From NCBI RefSeq assembly GCF_015999335.1, contig NZ_JAEACP010000016.1, positions 57,123-121,122 of the forward strand: a stretch of 64,000 nt of DNA, given 5' to 3'. The translations under genes and the position numbers were made by a program. The first letter of the stretch is position 1. Every line of letters starts with the position of its first letter. This DNA is from Tabrizicola soli (GTDB taxonomy: Bacteria; Pseudomonadota; Alphaproteobacteria; Rhodobacterales; Rhodobacteraceae). The notes beneath the pieces are model-generated. The model had not been told where the DNA came from and searched no databases. It saw nothing but the letters and a program-made list of their open reading frames with translations. Below are positions 54,715-63,867 of this stretch, piece by piece.

Positions 54715-55376
54715 TTCACGTCCCGCAGATAGGGCAGCGACTTGGCGAAGTATTCCCAGCCCGTCACCGCCGTCAGCAAGGCCGCCAGCCACAGAAGCGC
54801 GATCCCCGCCAGATTGGCATATGAGGCGCAGTCCCGGCTGCCGCAAGCCCGGATCGGGTCGGCGGTGCCGGCGATCACGGCCTCGACATACTGCTCGGGG
54901 GTCATGCCCTGCATCGCGACGCCGTTCAGATATTCCAGCCCCGTGCCCAGGAACAGCACCGCGATCGCCAGCATCTGCGCCGTGGTCTTCCACTTGGCCA
55001 GCCTCGTCACCTTCAGCAGCCCGGACTTCGCCCCCATGAACTCACGCAGGCCCGAGACGAAGACCTCGCGGAAGAGGATGACCGTCGCGGGCAGGATCAG
55101 CCAGGGATTCATCCCGTTGTAGCCGGTGATCACCATGATCGCGATCACCACCATCGCCTTGTCGGCGATCGGATCCATCAGCGCGCCGAACTTCGATTCC
55201 TGCTTCCAGAGCCGGGCGAGGTAGCCGTCGAACCAGTCCGTCAGCGCCGCGCCGACGAAAAGCGCCAGCGCGAACCAGTCGGCCCAGGGGCGGTGGAAAT
55301 ACAGGAACATCACCGCCACGCCCGGCGCTGCCAGCAGGCGAAGAACGGTAAGACTGTTCGGAATGTTCCAGGTCAT
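54711..55376 (-). CDS. pgsA: PgsA, CDP-diacylglycerol-glycerol-3-phosphate phosphatidyltransferase
   Basis: A 221-residue membrane enzyme of phosphatidylglycerol synthesis. The CDP-alcohol phosphotransferase motif is complete: DWFDGYLAR, then FGALMDPIADK (DxxDGxxAR...GxxxDxxxD). About five to six transmembrane helices. The ATG at 55376 starts TWNIPNSLT, the family start; an ATG six codons upstream is less likely. It is coupled to moaD. Confidence 0.95.
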   Translation of the reverse strand: MTWNIPNSLTVLRLLAAPGVAVMFLYFHRPWADWFALALFVGAALTDWFDGYLARLWKQESKFGALMDPIADKAMVVIAIMVITGYNGMNPWLILPATVILFREVFVSGLREFMGAKSGLLKVTRLAKWKTTAQMLAIAVLFLGTGLEYLNGVAMQGMTPEQYVEAVIAGTADPIRACGSRDCASYANLAGIALLWLAALLTAVTGWEYFAKSLPYLRDVK

Positions 55377-55456
55377 GTCGGAGTGGTAGACCAAGCCCCG
55401 AGGCGGCGAAAGGGGTTAGTTGCCTTTCGCCGGTCCCGGTCGCCCGGTCCGTCCGG

Positions 55457-55789
55457 TCAGAAGTCGAACAGGTCGGACAGGAAGCTCTCGCGCCGCTTCT
55501 TCCGGTAGCCGGGGCGGTGATCGTTGTCGTCATCGTCCCTGTAGCGGCGCCGGTCATCCTCGCGATACTGTCCACGGGGTTCGGGCTGGTAGACCGGCGC
55601 GGCCTGTTGCGGCGGCGGGGGCGGGGCCACCGGAGCAGGCGCAGGGGCCGAGGCCGCCGCCGAACGCTCGATGATCTTGTCCAGCTCGCCCCGGTCCAGC
55701 CAGACGCCGCGGCATTTCGGGCAGTAGTCGATCTCGACCCCGCCACGGTCGGCCATCACCAGAGTCTCGTTGTCGACCGGACAGCGCAT
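55457..55789 (-). CDS. TFIIB-type zinc-binding protein
   Basis: A 110-residue protein with an N-terminal zinc ribbon (MRCPVDNETL and YCPKCRGVWLDRGELDKII), typical of the zf-TFIIB family, a proline-alanine linker (about residues 45-70) and a highly charged C-terminus rich in arginine and aspartate ending FLSDLFDF. The family is common and of unknown role. Single gene, same strand as pgsA with an 80-base gap. Confidence 0.85.
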   Translation of the reverse strand: MRCPVDNETLVMADRGGVEIDYCPKCRGVWLDRGELDKIIERSAAASAPAPAPVAPPPPPQQAAPVYQPEPRGQYREDDRRRYRDDDDNDHRPGYRKKRRESFLSDLFDF

Positions 55790-56125
55790 TTCCTACCTCT
55801 CTGCCATGTTCACCCGCCTTAGATGGGGTCGCAAACCGCCCCCGCAAGGGCCGAAATCGCGCTTGCGCGAAAGGTCACAAGGACACATGCAGGGACAAGG
55901 GTCGACGATGGCGGGGCCGCTGGCCGCGAAGCTTCCGGGCCGGGACCGCCTGGCATCCTGTAGGCCGGGGCCTTGCGGCCGGGCCGGGTGAGTCGCTTGG
56001 CAGGACCGTTCCGGCCCATGGTGAACCGTCGGGAACGCGGCCGACCCAGACTCGGTTCCCGTTCCGGCGTCGTGACGGCCGCAACCCCGAAGAATAAGGA
56101 AAACCTGCGCTTTTAGGCTTGACGG
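55790..56125. other. Gap before the L,D-transpeptidase gene
   Basis: About 335 bases with no gene I can support; open frames here have poor codon use and no family resemblance. A GC-rich stem is possible at about 55,961-55,985 (GGCCGGGGCCTTGCGGCC). The promoter for the transpeptidase gene must be near 56,080-56,120, where the sequence is more AT-rich. Confidence 0.5.
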
Positions 56126-57082
56126 ATGCCTGTCCCCGTGGCGCAAGGTGGCCTGAAGCTGCCACAACCTCGAGTCTGCAAAGTGAAACCCCACCTCGCC
56201 CGGATCCTCGCGATCCTCGCCTTGCCTTTGCTGGCCGCTTGCGCCGGTGCCCCCACCTCCAAGGAACCGCCCGTCGTGCCCGGCTACGAGGGCGTCCAGG
56301 ACGGTGAGTTCTTCATCGAGCCGGTTCCGGCGAAATACCTCTACGACGGCAACCGCCGCGAGGAGGTGGCCTATAGCGGGAGCGAGGCTCCGGGAACCGT
56401 GGTGGTCGATACCTATTCGCGCAAGCTCTATCTGGTGGGCGAGGGCGGGACGGCTACGCGCTATCCGATCGCGGTCGGGCGTGAGGGTCTGTCCTTCCGC
56501 GGCACCGGGGTGGTCGGGCGCAAGGCGGAATGGCCCTCGTGGCAGCCGACCAGGAACATGGTGCGCACCCGGCCCGACCTTTATGCGGCCTATGCCGGCG
56601 GCCTGCCGGGCGGGCTGATGAATCCCTTGGGCGCGCGGGCGCTATATCTCTATCGCGGCGGGCGCGACACGATGTTCCGCATCCACGGCACCTCGGACGC
56701 GGCCTCGGTCGGACATGCGACCAGCGCGGGCTGCATCCGCCTGTTCAACCAGGACATTCTCGACCTTTACGGCAAGGTGCCGCATGGCGCCCGGGTGAAG
56801 GTGCGGACCGAGGCGGAGAGCCTGGCCATCGAAGGCCCGCAGATGACCGACGCATACGGCCGCGTCGTCCCCGAAACGCCCGAGAACCTGGCGAAGAAGG
56901 AAGAGGACCTGGCAAGGATCGCCAGGCAGGAGGAAAAGGACCTCGCCGCCGCCGAAAAGGCCGAGAAAAAGCGCCTTGCCGCCTGCCAGCGCCGCGGGAT
57001 CGAACCCGACGAGTGCCCCCGCCCCGCCCCCGCCGAGGCGGTGGTGACGGCCGGGACCTCGGACAGCTCTAGGAACGGATGA
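56126..57082 (+). CDS. L,D-transpeptidase lipoprotein (YkuD domain)
   Basis: A 318-residue exported lipoprotein: signal core [12 protein letters not shown] with lipobox LAAC at about residues 36-39. The YkuD catalytic motif is [20 protein letters not shown], with the nucleophile cysteine in SAGC. It cross-links or modifies peptidoglycan in the periplasm. The C-terminal 75 residues form a charged, probably coiled-coil tail ([19 protein letters not shown]). The ATG at 56126 leaves a long n-region; a GTG at 56183 would give a more normal signal peptide. Its last 14 bases overlap the convergent cupin gene. Confidence 0.9.
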   Translation: MPVPVAQGGLKLPQPRVCKVKPHLARILAILALPLLAACAGAPTSKEPPVVPGYEGVQDGEFFIEPVPAKYLYDGNRREEVAYSGSEAPGTVVVDTYSRKLYLVGEGGTATRYPIAVGREGLSFRGTGVVGRKAEWPSWQPTRNMVRTRPDLYAAYAGGLPGGLMNPLGARALYLYRGGRDTMFRIHGTSDAASVGHATSAGCIRLFNQDILDLYGKVPHGARVKVRTEAESLAIEGPQMTDAYGRVVPETPENLAKKEEDLARIARQEEKDLAAAEKAEKKRLAACQRRGIEPDECPRPAPAEAVVTAGTSDSSRNG

Positions 57083-57410
57083 CGTAGTCCTTCAGGGTGG
57101 TCTCCACGACCTCCCATGTGCCCTCGAAGCCGGGGCGGATGATCAGGCTGTCGCCCGCATGCAGCTGGGTGACGGTCCCGTCGGCCCCGGTCAGGATCGA
57201 ATAGCCGCTGAGGATGTGGAAATATTCCCACTCGGTGTAGCTGACCCGCCATTTGCCGGGGGTAGACTGCCAGAGGCCGCAGTAAAGGCCATCGGTTTCC
57301 TCCAGACTCCAGGTCGAATGGACCGGATCTCCGGACATCACCTTCTCGGGCGCGGGACGGGTGGTTTCGGGCACGGTGCCGATGCGGTTGACGCGCTGGA
57401 ACAGGGTCAT
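57069..57410 (-). CDS. Cupin-fold protein (DUF861/ethanolamine-utilisation-like)
   Basis: A 113-residue single-domain cupin: [18 protein letters not shown] and [22 protein letters not shown] match the DUF861 cupin family. These small proteins have unknown substrates. The start MTLFQRV at 57410 is preferred to MEPKERP at 57431. It ends tail-to-tail with the transpeptidase gene. Confidence 0.82.
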   Translation of the reverse strand: MTLFQRVNRIGTVPETTRPAPEKVMSGDPVHSTWSLEETDGLYCGLWQSTPGKWRVSYTEWEYFHILSGYSILTGADGTVTQLHAGDSLIIRPGFEGTWEVVETTLKDYVIRS

Positions 57411-57566
57411 TGGTCTCTCCTTTGGTTCCATTCAGGGCAACCGGCCCGGCGCGGTCAAGCCCGTGGCGGCGGTTTCGGCGGTGCTGCGCTGCGGCGCAAA
57501 TCTGTTGCGGTGGCTTTCCGCTTGTGCCCATATGGCCGGAGAGCGAACCCGCCTGCGAGGCCCAAG

Positions 57567-58397
57567 ATGAGCGCGACTTCCCCGGTCCGGCCCGTGCTTC
57601 CCCCCGATATCCGGTCCCGCAAGGGCGGCGTGCCGCTGGTGGTGCTGACGGCCTATTCAACCCCGGTCGCACGACTGGTCGATGCGCATTGCGACGTGGT
57701 TCTGGTGGGCGACTCGGTGGGAATGGTGATCCACGGCCTGCCCTCCACGCTGGGGGTGACGCTGGAAATGATGATCCTGCACGGCCGCGCGGTGGTGCGG
57801 GGGGCGCAGAAGGCGATGCCGGTGATCGACATGCCCTTCGGGTCCTATGAGGAGGGTCCGCAGCAGGCGTTCCGCAACGCGAGCCGCCTGATGGCCGAGA
57901 CCGGCGCCCCGGCGGTGAAGCTGGAGGGCGGCGCCCACATGGCCGAGACGATTGCCTTCCTGACCGCGCGGGGCGTGCCGGTGATGGCGCATGTCGGCCT
58001 GACACCGCAGGCGGTGAACACGCTGGGCGGCTACAAGGTGGTGGGCCGCGAGGACGAGGCCGCGAGGGTGATGGCGGATGCGAAGGCGGTCGAGGCGGCG
58101 GGGGCCTTCTCGGTCGTACTGGAGAAGGTGCCCGAGGGGCTGGCGGGGCGGATCACCGAGGCGCTCTCGATCCCGACCATCGGCATCGGTGCGGGGGTGC
58201 ATTGCGACGGGCAGGTGCTGGTGGTGGATGACATGCTGGGCCTCTTTACCGAATTCCGGCCCAAGTTCGTCAAGCGCTTTGCCGAGCTGGGCCGCGCTGC
58301 GGACGAGGCCATCGCCGCCTATGCCGCCGAGGTGCGCACGCGTGCCTTCCCGGCGGCCGAACACTCTTTCCCCGATGCGGTGCCGGTGAAGAAATGA
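57567..58397 (+). CDS. panB: PanB, 3-methyl-2-oxobutanoate hydroxymethyltransferase
   Basis: A 276-residue enzyme making ketopantoate from 2-oxoisovalerate and methylene-tetrahydrofolate for coenzyme A synthesis. Motifs: [23 protein letters not shown], the metal-binding [10 protein letters not shown] and [10 protein letters not shown], and [15 protein letters not shown]. The start at 57567 has GCGAGG upstream and the family's N-terminal length. Coupled to panC by ATGA. Confidence 0.97.
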   Translation: MSATSPVRPVLPPDIRSRKGGVPLVVLTAYSTPVARLVDAHCDVVLVGDSVGMVIHGLPSTLGVTLEMMILHGRAVVRGAQKAMPVIDMPFGSYEEGPQQAFRNASRLMAETGAPAVKLEGGAHMAETIAFLTARGVPVMAHVGLTPQAVNTLGGYKVVGREDEAARVMADAKAVEAAGAFSVVLEKVPEGLAGRITEALSIPTIGIGAGVHCDGQVLVVDDMLGLFTEFRPKFVKRFAELGRAADEAIAAYAAEVRTRAFPAAEHSFPDAVPVKK

Positions 58398-59227
58398 TCC
58401 TGAAGACGGTGGCCGACCTGCGGGCCGTGGCGCGGGGCTGGCGGGCGGCGGGCGAAGTGATCGGCGTGGTGCCGACGATGGGGGCGCTGCATGACGGCCA
58501 CCTGTCGCTGGCGCGTCGGGCGCGGGCGGAATGTGACCGGGTGGTCACCACGGTCTTCGTGAACCCCAGGCAGTTCAACAACCCGGACGACCTGAAGAAA
58601 TATCCCCGCACCCTGGAGGCGGATGCCGAGCTTCTGGGAGCGATCCCGGTAGACGCGATCTTCGCCCCGCCGGTGGAGGAGGTCTATCCCGAAGGATTCA
58701 TCACCAACGTGACGATGCAAGGCGTGGCGCAGCCGCTGGAGGGCCACATGCGCCCCGGCCATTTCGACGGCGTGGCGACGGTGGTGACGAAACTGTTCGG
58801 AATGACGCTCGCCGATCGGGGCTATTTCGGCCAGAAGGACTGGCAGCAGTTGCAGGTGGTGCTGCGGCTGGTGCGAGACCTGAACATCCCGGTCGAGGTG
58901 GTGGGCTGCGAGACGATCCGCGAGGCGGACGGGCTGGCCATGTCCTCGCGCAACGTGCGGCTGACGGCGGCGGGGCGGGCGAAGGCGCCGGTGCTTTTTG
59001 CGGCGATCAGCCGGGCGGCCGAGGACATCCGCGCGGGCCACGCCGACCGCATGGCGATCCGCGAGGCGGCCGAGGCGATGCGCGAGGCGGGCTTCGAGCG
59101 GGTGGAATACATCGAATTGCGCGACGCCGAGACGCTGATGCCCTCGGACGACCCGCGTCGCCCGCGCCGGATGCTGGCGGCGGCCTGGCTGGATGGGGTC
59201 CGGCTGATCGACAATATCCCCGTGTAG
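58394..59227 (+). CDS. panC: PanC, pantothenate synthetase
   Basis: A 277-residue ATP-dependent ligase of pantoate and beta-alanine. The nucleotide motif HDGHLSL with [16 protein letters not shown], the [10 protein letters not shown] pantoate-binding segment and [10 protein letters not shown] are all visible, as is SSRN. It completes a two-gene panBC operon, the last intact metabolic unit before the decay zone. Confidence 0.97.
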   Translation: MILKTVADLRAVARGWRAAGEVIGVVPTMGALHDGHLSLARRARAECDRVVTTVFVNPRQFNNPDDLKKYPRTLEADAELLGAIPVDAIFAPPVEEVYPEGFITNVTMQGVAQPLEGHMRPGHFDGVATVVTKLFGMTLADRGYFGQKDWQQLQVVLRLVRDLNIPVEVVGCETIREADGLAMSSRNVRLTAAGRAKAPVLFAAISRAAEDIRAGHADRMAIREAAEAMREAGFERVEYIELRDAETLMPSDDPRRPRRMLAAAWLDGVRLIDNIPV

Positions 59228-59358
59228 GCGGCTTGCGGTCTCCGGGCCGCACCTTCCCCTTGGGACCACCCGAGGATCGATCCATAGCCTTCTTCTATCT
59301 CGATCACGATAATACAGTATTCCAAAAATTCTGCGACCCATAGGAGGATCACTCAAGT

Positions 59359-59717
59359 CAGCCGCCAGGCTTGGCTTGCATTCCGGTGAACAGCAAAGGA
59401 CTGAAGTTCTATTCTCGCCGGTCCATGAAGCGGGGGCTGTTTCCGTATTCGACACTCCGCTGTCCAGCAAGTTCGACGAGACCGATACAGTGGTCTATTT
59501 CGACGAGGTCGAGAGTGCCTGGGACCGGGTCTTCTTCTGCAAGGACATCTCCATGGGCCAGGCGCAACGGCACAAGACCTGCGCGCATGTCCTGCAGGAT
59601 CACCAATGCCAGGCGCGCTGTCGCGAAGCTTCGTATTCTGGTGGGGATTGCCCGGCGCATTGTCAAGATCAACGGTATCGTCGACTTCCCCAAGGTGCGC
59701 GAGACGCTTGGCCTGAT
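59359..59717 (+). pseudogene. Frameshifted remnant of a 4-hydroxyphenylacetate 3-monooxygenase (HpaB)-like gene
   Basis: Three pieces of HpaB-family sequence appear in order but in changing frames: CIPVNSKGLKFYSRRS in one frame, then FDTPLSSKFDETDTVVYFDEV and WDRVFFCKDISM in the next, then ARRAVAKLRILVGIARRI and DFPKVRETLG back in the first. This order matches the substrate- and FAD-binding middle to late part of the HpaB family. At least two frameshifts and missing ends show decay. It is cut at about 59,718 by an insertion-sequence end. The original enzyme would have been a two-component flavin hydroxylase. Confidence 0.75.
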
Positions 59718-59880
59718 TGGACTTTCCCGGGAAAAGTGGAGAGCACCAACTGAGGAACCAGGAGGTGTTCTCTGGGAAACGGGAACCGGCCGACGCCGGA
59801 GTTTCGGCGTGAAGCGGTGCGGCTGGCACTGACCAGTGGCCGGACGCGGCGAGAGATCGCGGAGGATCTGGTCTGACAGG
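59718..59880 (+). mobile_element. Left-end fragment of an insertion sequence with transposase OrfA start
   Basis: The fragment starts near TTGGACTTTCCCGGGAAAAG, a plausible terminal repeat. From about 59,778 one frame reads NGNRPTPEFRREAVRLALTS, then GRTRREIAEDL, which is the N-terminal helix-turn-helix of IS3-type OrfA transposases, ending in a stop at 59,874-59,876 at the join to the recombinase remnant. Everything after the first 30 or so residues of OrfA is missing, so the element is a dead piece. The exact family is uncertain. Confidence 0.65.
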
Positions 59881-60441
59881 GCCGCAAGCCAGCCGCTCCT
59901 TCCGGCTCTCCCGCTGAAACTCCGCGATGAACTCCTGGATCAGATCGGGATGCAAAAGGTGGTCCTTCAACCCCGAGAGAACCCGGGTCTCGACATCCGT
60001 CCGTTTGATCGTCTTCCGGTTCGAGCAGGTCCCGGAATTGCGCGCCACCGCGCAGCCAAGCCGGCTTGCGCTGATCAGGATATAGGCCGAGCCACAGCAG
60101 CCGCAGGTCAGCGACCCCGACAGCAGGTAGCGCGGTCGATGACCCCGTTCGATCCTGGGTGCCTTGGGGCCTTCAGCGCGCTCCGTCAGGATCTCCTCCC
60201 GGATCGCGCCCTGGTGCTGCTTCATCCGGGCCCACAAGGCGTCGTCGATGATCCGCAGATGCGGCACCTCTTCGGAGATCCACTCGGAGGCAGGGTTCAT
60301 CCGGACCTGCCGTTTGCCGCTGTCCGGATCCTTCACGAAGCGCTGACGGTTCCAGACCAACCGGCCAACGTAGAGCTCGTTGTTCTTCAGGACCCCTACG
60401 GAGCTGTGCGGCGGGCTTCTGCCCTTCCCGGTTCCGCCGGT
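59881..60441 (-). pseudogene. C-terminal part of a large serine recombinase
   Basis: On the minus strand the frame after a TAA (60,442-60,444) reads VLKNNELYVGRLVWNRQRF, then SEEVPHLRIIDDALW and RPRYLLSGSLTCGCCGSAY, the recombinase domain and zinc beta-ribbon of large serine recombinases (site-specific resolvase family), followed by LIQEFIAEFQ. The catalytic N-terminal resolvase domain is absent and the end is replaced by insertion-sequence sequence. The 335-codon open frame through 59,353 is a chance read-through of unrelated DNA. Probably once the integrase of an element now gone. Confidence 0.75.
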
Positions 60442-60444
60442 TTA

Positions 60445-61018
60445 CGCGGAGTATATCATCGTCGAAATCCAGCTCCCTGTCTGGAGGTATCTCCGCGCCC
60501 GCGCATCAAGTCTGTGGACAGTCGACGCGTTCCCCGGTCCTGGCGGCCGGTGACCTCAGGCCGGACAATCCGGCTCCTTGGTCCCGCCCTACGGGCCGGA
60601 GGTCCCGGGAGGATGCGGCCCTTCGGCATCGAACGTCAGGTCACTGGCACCCGATCTGCGCGGGAGGTCTCTATTCTCTTGCCCTTCTTCACCGTCCATT
60701 GGAGGGGGACTTTCATTTGGAACGGTGGAAAATCTCTGAGAATGAATCGCTGCCAATGGCTTACTGAATCTCGCCCGAAGCGGTGGTGAAAGAAGGAGGT
60801 CGAAAGCGCGCGATCAGCCCGCACGGAGGCAGCATCTAGCCAGCATTTTCCTGACAGATACCGCGCATCAGGCCACATCCACCTGACATTTGCGTGGGGG
60901 CACGCAATGGCGTATTCTGTGGTTGTCGTCGTGAGCGCACTGGTGGATCGGTATCAAAGCCGACGACTGGGATGGTTGAACCACCTTAGCCATCCCGAAT
61001 CCAAGCATTCAGGGCCGC
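60445..61018. other. Gap between recombinase remnant and Mu-like genes
   Basis: About 570 bases with no gene I recognise. Open frames are short and lack family resemblance. The base composition is lower in GC and patchy, consistent with joined fragments. A T/A-rich stretch lies at about 60,700-60,790. Confidence 0.55.
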
Positions 61019-61552
61019 TCAGCGGGTCAGCCAGTCTTCTGCATCTGCGGTGATCACGTCCAGATCACGGGAGCCAAGGCCGAGGAACGGGCGGGCTGGG
61101 ATGGTGATCGTATGGGCGCGGATCGGCACTTCCGCGCCGTCTGGGCGCTCGTCGCGTGTCGCAAAGCGTCGTCCTGCCACCCGGCGTTTGGCTTCCGCCT
61201 TCTGGATCGTGCCGCCCAGCTGATGAATTGCGGCGTAGGGGGCCACCGCTCCGACCCTCAGCCTGTCGGCCTCGACTTCGAACTTGATCGACCCTGCAAG
61301 AAGACCGCGATCCCGCAAGATAGACAGGGCAGACCGGAAATTCTTGGCGTGTGCCCGGATGGTTGCAGGCTTCAGAGGCGTCCACGGCGTTCCGTCCGGG
61401 CCGCTCTCCGCGTGGAAGTTGTCGCTGGCCGATTTGACCATGTGGTTCCCGATTGATCTGTAAAATGGCCGAATGTCGGCCATGTGCCGAAGGATCGCGT
61501 CTAGGTTGGCGCTTGCCCCGTCGAGGTTAATCCTGATGCTGATCCCGCTCAC
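61019..61552 (-). CDS. Phage virion morphogenesis protein (Mu gpG-like)
   Basis: A 177-residue protein resembling the Mu gpG/phage virion morphogenesis family: FYRSIGNHMVKSASDNF, GTPWTPLKPAT and the late AIHQLGGTI followed by IPARPFLGL are typical of the family. These proteins act in tail or head completion. The start overlaps the preceding ORF as ATGA. It is the last gene in a run of minus-strand Mu-like genes; nothing recognisable follows, so the prophage is cut here. Confidence 0.8.
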   Translation of the reverse strand: MSGISIRINLDGASANLDAILRHMADIRPFYRSIGNHMVKSASDNFHAESGPDGTPWTPLKPATIRAHAKNFRSALSILRDRGLLAGSIKFEVEADRLRVGAVAPYAAIHQLGGTIQKAEAKRRVAGRRFATRDERPDGAEVPIRAHTITIPARPFLGLGSRDLDVITADAEDWLTR

Positions 61553-61842
61553 CGCCCGCCCCCTTCAATCACCTGGTCAACCGCATCGGCGAAGCTGATG
61601 CCTTTTTCACGGGCGATCCTCCGGGCGGCGAAGAATGTCGCCTCGCCCTTCCGGTCCACCTTGTGGCCGTCAGGAATATTGTGGCCGGGCCGCATGGGCG
61701 GGCCGGCCATCGGATCGGGGCCAAGATCCATTTCCCCGAAGTTGACGACCTGCGGCTGACGGGCGAGGTAGGACTGGAACCAGCCCTTGCGGGTGACGGC
61801 ATCGCCGCCGTCAGAAAAGCTGACAGTCTCGCCGTCATTCAT
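61549..61842 (-). CDS. Hypothetical phage-linked protein, 97 residues
   Basis: Begins MNDGETVSFSDGGDAV and contains PGHNIPDGHKVDRKGEATFF, AARRIAREKGISFADAVDQV. No family recognised; the C-terminal helix is reminiscent of small phage head proteins. It overlaps the gpI-like gene by 8 bases and the gpG-like gene by ATGA, which argues for co-expression within the prophage segment. Confidence 0.55.
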   Translation of the reverse strand: MNDGETVSFSDGGDAVTRKGWFQSYLARQPQVVNFGEMDLGPDPMAGPPMRPGHNIPDGHKVDRKGEATFFAARRIAREKGISFADAVDQVIEGGGR

Positions 61843-62422
61843 CCTTGAATACCAGCAGAACCCGGCCCTCTCCAATCAGCTTTTCAACCTCCTGTTCCCG
61901 GACCTGACGGCGCAGGCGCATCAGCTTGTCATTCTGGGCGAAGCTGGCGGCACCGGGCCTGTCCTGGCTGAATATCAGGCTGTCACCCGTGCCGCCGTGG
62001 AACTTGACCGGCTTCAAGCCGGGCACGGCAGGTGCTGCCGCGCCCAGAAAGCCGACATGCTTCAGATAGAAGGTGCCGGGCTTCGGATTGGCGCTGCTGC
62101 TGGGCAGGAACAGCGAGATGGAAACGCGCTTGTAACGCCCGTTGCGCACCACCTCGGCAAATTCCGCCACCGTGTCCTGAAGCGTGGCCTTGAGGATGCC
62201 GCCCTCGACATAGAGGCTTTCCACCCAGCCAAATGCGGGGGCGTCAATCTCGGGGTGGCCGATCACGACAGGGGCCTGCGCAAGCTCCCTGTCATAAGTT
62301 GCGGCGATCTGCCGAAGGCTCGCCTCGGTGATGGTCTGGGCCGTGCCCCCCATGGGCTGGAAGGTGCCAGTGCGGAAGACTTCGATAGGACCGTATTTGC
62401 CTGTTGTCCCGGTCATGATCAT
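61835..62422 (-). CDS. Mu gpI-like phage protease, truncated
   Basis: A 195-residue protein matching the N-terminal half of Mu protein I and similar prohead proteases: ASLRQIAATYD, APVVIGHPEID, APAFGWVESLYVEGG, and GRYKRVSISLF. Typical proteins are about 350 residues with a scaffold-like C-terminal half; here the frame stops after KLIGEGRVLLVFKDE. Either this is a short variant or the C-terminal part is lost. The start overlaps the preceding small ORF as ATGA. Confidence 0.7.
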   Translation of the reverse strand: MIMTGTTGKYGPIEVFRTGTFQPMGGTAQTITEASLRQIAATYDRELAQAPVVIGHPEIDAPAFGWVESLYVEGGILKATLQDTVAEFAEVVRNGRYKRVSISLFLPSSSANPKPGTFYLKHVGFLGAAAPAVPGLKPVKFHGGTGDSLIFSQDRPGAASFAQNDKLMRLRRQVREQEVEKLIGEGRVLLVFKDE

Positions 62423-62631
62423 GCCCCGACGATATTGCTGAACAGAAAACCCGAGGCGATGCCGGTCAGCACCGGCTTGCGTTCATAGGTCACGCCGTAA
62501 ATCCACGACCGCTTGCCGCCTTCCCAGCGGGGCGGTTTAACGAAGGGATGCCCCTTGAGGGTGTAGGTATAGCCGAAGGACGGTTGTTCCATGGCGGCAT
62601 CCTGCATCGGCGTGTAGGCTAGGCCACGCAC
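62419..62631 (-). CDS. Hypothetical phage-linked protein, 70 residues
   Basis: Small protein with GYTYTLKGHPFVKPPRWEGG and a C-terminal hydrophobic stretch (VLTGIASGFLFSNIVGA). Not recognised. The annotated start is GTG at 62631, and internal ATGs at codons 9 and 14 are alternatives. Its stop overlaps the gpI-like start as ATGA. Confidence 0.45.
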   Translation of the reverse strand: MRGLAYTPMQDAAMEQPSFGYTYTLKGHPFVKPPRWEGGKRSWIYGVTYERKPVLTGIASGFLFSNIVGA

Positions 62632-62641
62632 TCATAAATTG

Positions 62642-63010
62642 CTAGCTCTGGAACGGAGGAAGCTTACCGTTGACGCGCACCTGAATGCCGGTGGCAACGA
62701 ACACGCAGATTTCAGCAACCTCGACCGGAACACCGGCCTGCCGCGCGACCTCGTGGATATTGCGGACTTTCAGTTTCGCTTCGCGCATGGCGTCGAATTG
62801 GACCCTCAGCGCTGTATGGATGAACTGCAAATCCTGACACTGCTGGCGGATGATGCTTTCCGCGTCCCAACTGATCTGATTGTTGTCATCGCCGGAGGTC
62901 AGCGTGTAGCCGATCATCGTGCCAAAGGCTTCCAGCATACTGATGCCGGTGTGCATGGTTTCCAGAAGCTCGGGAATGCCGCCGTAATTGTCGGTGCGAA
63001 TAGCGTCCAT
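62642..63010 (-). CDS. Hypothetical phage-linked protein, 122 residues
   Basis: Starts MDAIRTDNYGGIPELLETMH and ends in VRVNGKLPPFQS; mainly helical, hydrophilic, with one cysteine pair region (RQQCQDLQF). Not recognised; a role in phage regulation is possible. Its first 97 bases lie over the end of the MuB-like frame, an overlap too long to be normal. Confidence 0.5.
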   Translation of the reverse strand: MDAIRTDNYGGIPELLETMHTGISMLEAFGTMIGYTLTSGDDNNQISWDAESIIRQQCQDLQFIHTALRVQFDAMREAKLKVRNIHEVARQAGVPVEVAEICVFVATGIQVRVNGKLPPFQS

Positions 63011-63552
63011 GGTAAACTTCTTTCTGGATAGCGGAAATCAGCGCTTGGCGCGGTCGAGATGAGGGCATCCGTCTTGCCGGTGACGAGAACCAGAGCCTCA
63101 CGGATATTCGAGAGGCTCACGGCCCCGCCTTGCGCACCGTGCCGGGCCATCTGCAGGGTCTGGACCAGTTCGCGGGCATTGCCTTTGGTGCCGAGGGTGA
63201 GCGCGGCCCCGAGGGCGGCTTCATCCTTGACGCCATAGGCCTTCGCGATCAGCTCGCAGTCGCCCTGATCAAGGTTGGGCAGGAAGAAACGGGCACCGAT
63301 CCGGCTTTCGATCTGCTGAAGCGCGACCGAGTCTTTCTTGCCCGAGGTGGCGATGCGCTCGGCATTGCCGCCAAGGACAAGGGCAAAGCCGCAGGTCTCG
63401 TGGATGCGGAACAGTTCCCGCTTCACCGCATCTTCCATGGTCTGGAACTCATCGACCACCAGAAGATTCTTGCGGGCACAGGAATGCCGTTCACGCCATG
63501 CGAAGTGCCGAACAACCGCATCCATCTCGCTGATGATAGGCTTGGTCAGCAT
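62914..63552 (-). pseudogene. MuB-like AAA ATPase, damaged
   Basis: A 212-residue frame with the Walker B motif NLLVVDEFQTME and FALVLGGNAERI, then RIGARFFLPNLD, resembling the target-selection ATPase B of Mu-type transposition. The Walker A (P-loop) part expected in front is missing. The last 35 or so residues (from about STAPSADFRYPERS) are read from DNA that belongs to the next gene in another frame, so the natural stop is probably gone. It shares one base with the ORF before it. Likely non-functional. Confidence 0.6.
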
Positions 63553-63866
63553 CAGGATGCCCTTTTGTCTGCGGGGTAGAGGATCGAGGCGCGGGCGGCA
63601 TCCACCGCAAGGGCCTCATCCTCTTCCTTGTGGGAGGTTTGGGGTTCAAGTGGCGCGATAGGCGGGCGCATCAGGCCCTTGCCGCCAAGGCCGTTCACCA
63701 AAATGATGGTATCTGGGGTATTCGGGGCCACATTGCCCCGCCGTTCGCTCCAGGCGATCATGTCGGCCAAAACGTCGATGTCCGGAACTGATCTGTCCAA
63801 GGTGGAAATCGCCCGATTGTAGAGGCTGGCGCGGCGGGCGCTTTCCTTGGCGCCGCGTGGGTCCAT
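63552..63866 (-). CDS. Hypothetical protein next to an insertion sequence, 104 residues
   Basis: Begins MDPRGAKESARRASLYNRAI and contains DIDVLADMIAWSERRG, then TIILVNGLGGKG and a charged tail. No family recognised. Its start lies about 5 bases from the left end of an IS5-type element, so it may be the 3' part of a longer phage gene (for example one upstream of MuB) now cut by the insertion. Confidence 0.45.
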   Translation of the reverse strand: MDPRGAKESARRASLYNRAISTLDRSVPDIDVLADMIAWSERRGNVAPNTPDTIILVNGLGGKGLMRPPIAPLEPQTSHKEEDEALAVDAARASILYPADKRAS

Positions 63867-63867
63867 G

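Noticed and set aside
55793..56194. 133-codon minus-strand frame in the gap before the L,D-transpeptidase
   Set aside because: Poor codon use, no motif, and it runs over the start of the transpeptidase gene.
59353..60360. 335-residue minus-strand protein as an intact recombinase
   Set aside because: Only the first 158 residues match serine recombinases; the rest is read from insertion-sequence and monooxygenase remnants on the other strand.
59836..60789. 317-codon plus-strand frame
   Set aside because: Lies antisense to the recombinase remnant and has no family features.
60636..60878. 80-codon minus-strand frame between the recombinase remnant and Mu-like genes
   Set aside because: No family resemblance and no overlap or spacing that suggests a unit with neighbours; cannot be supported.
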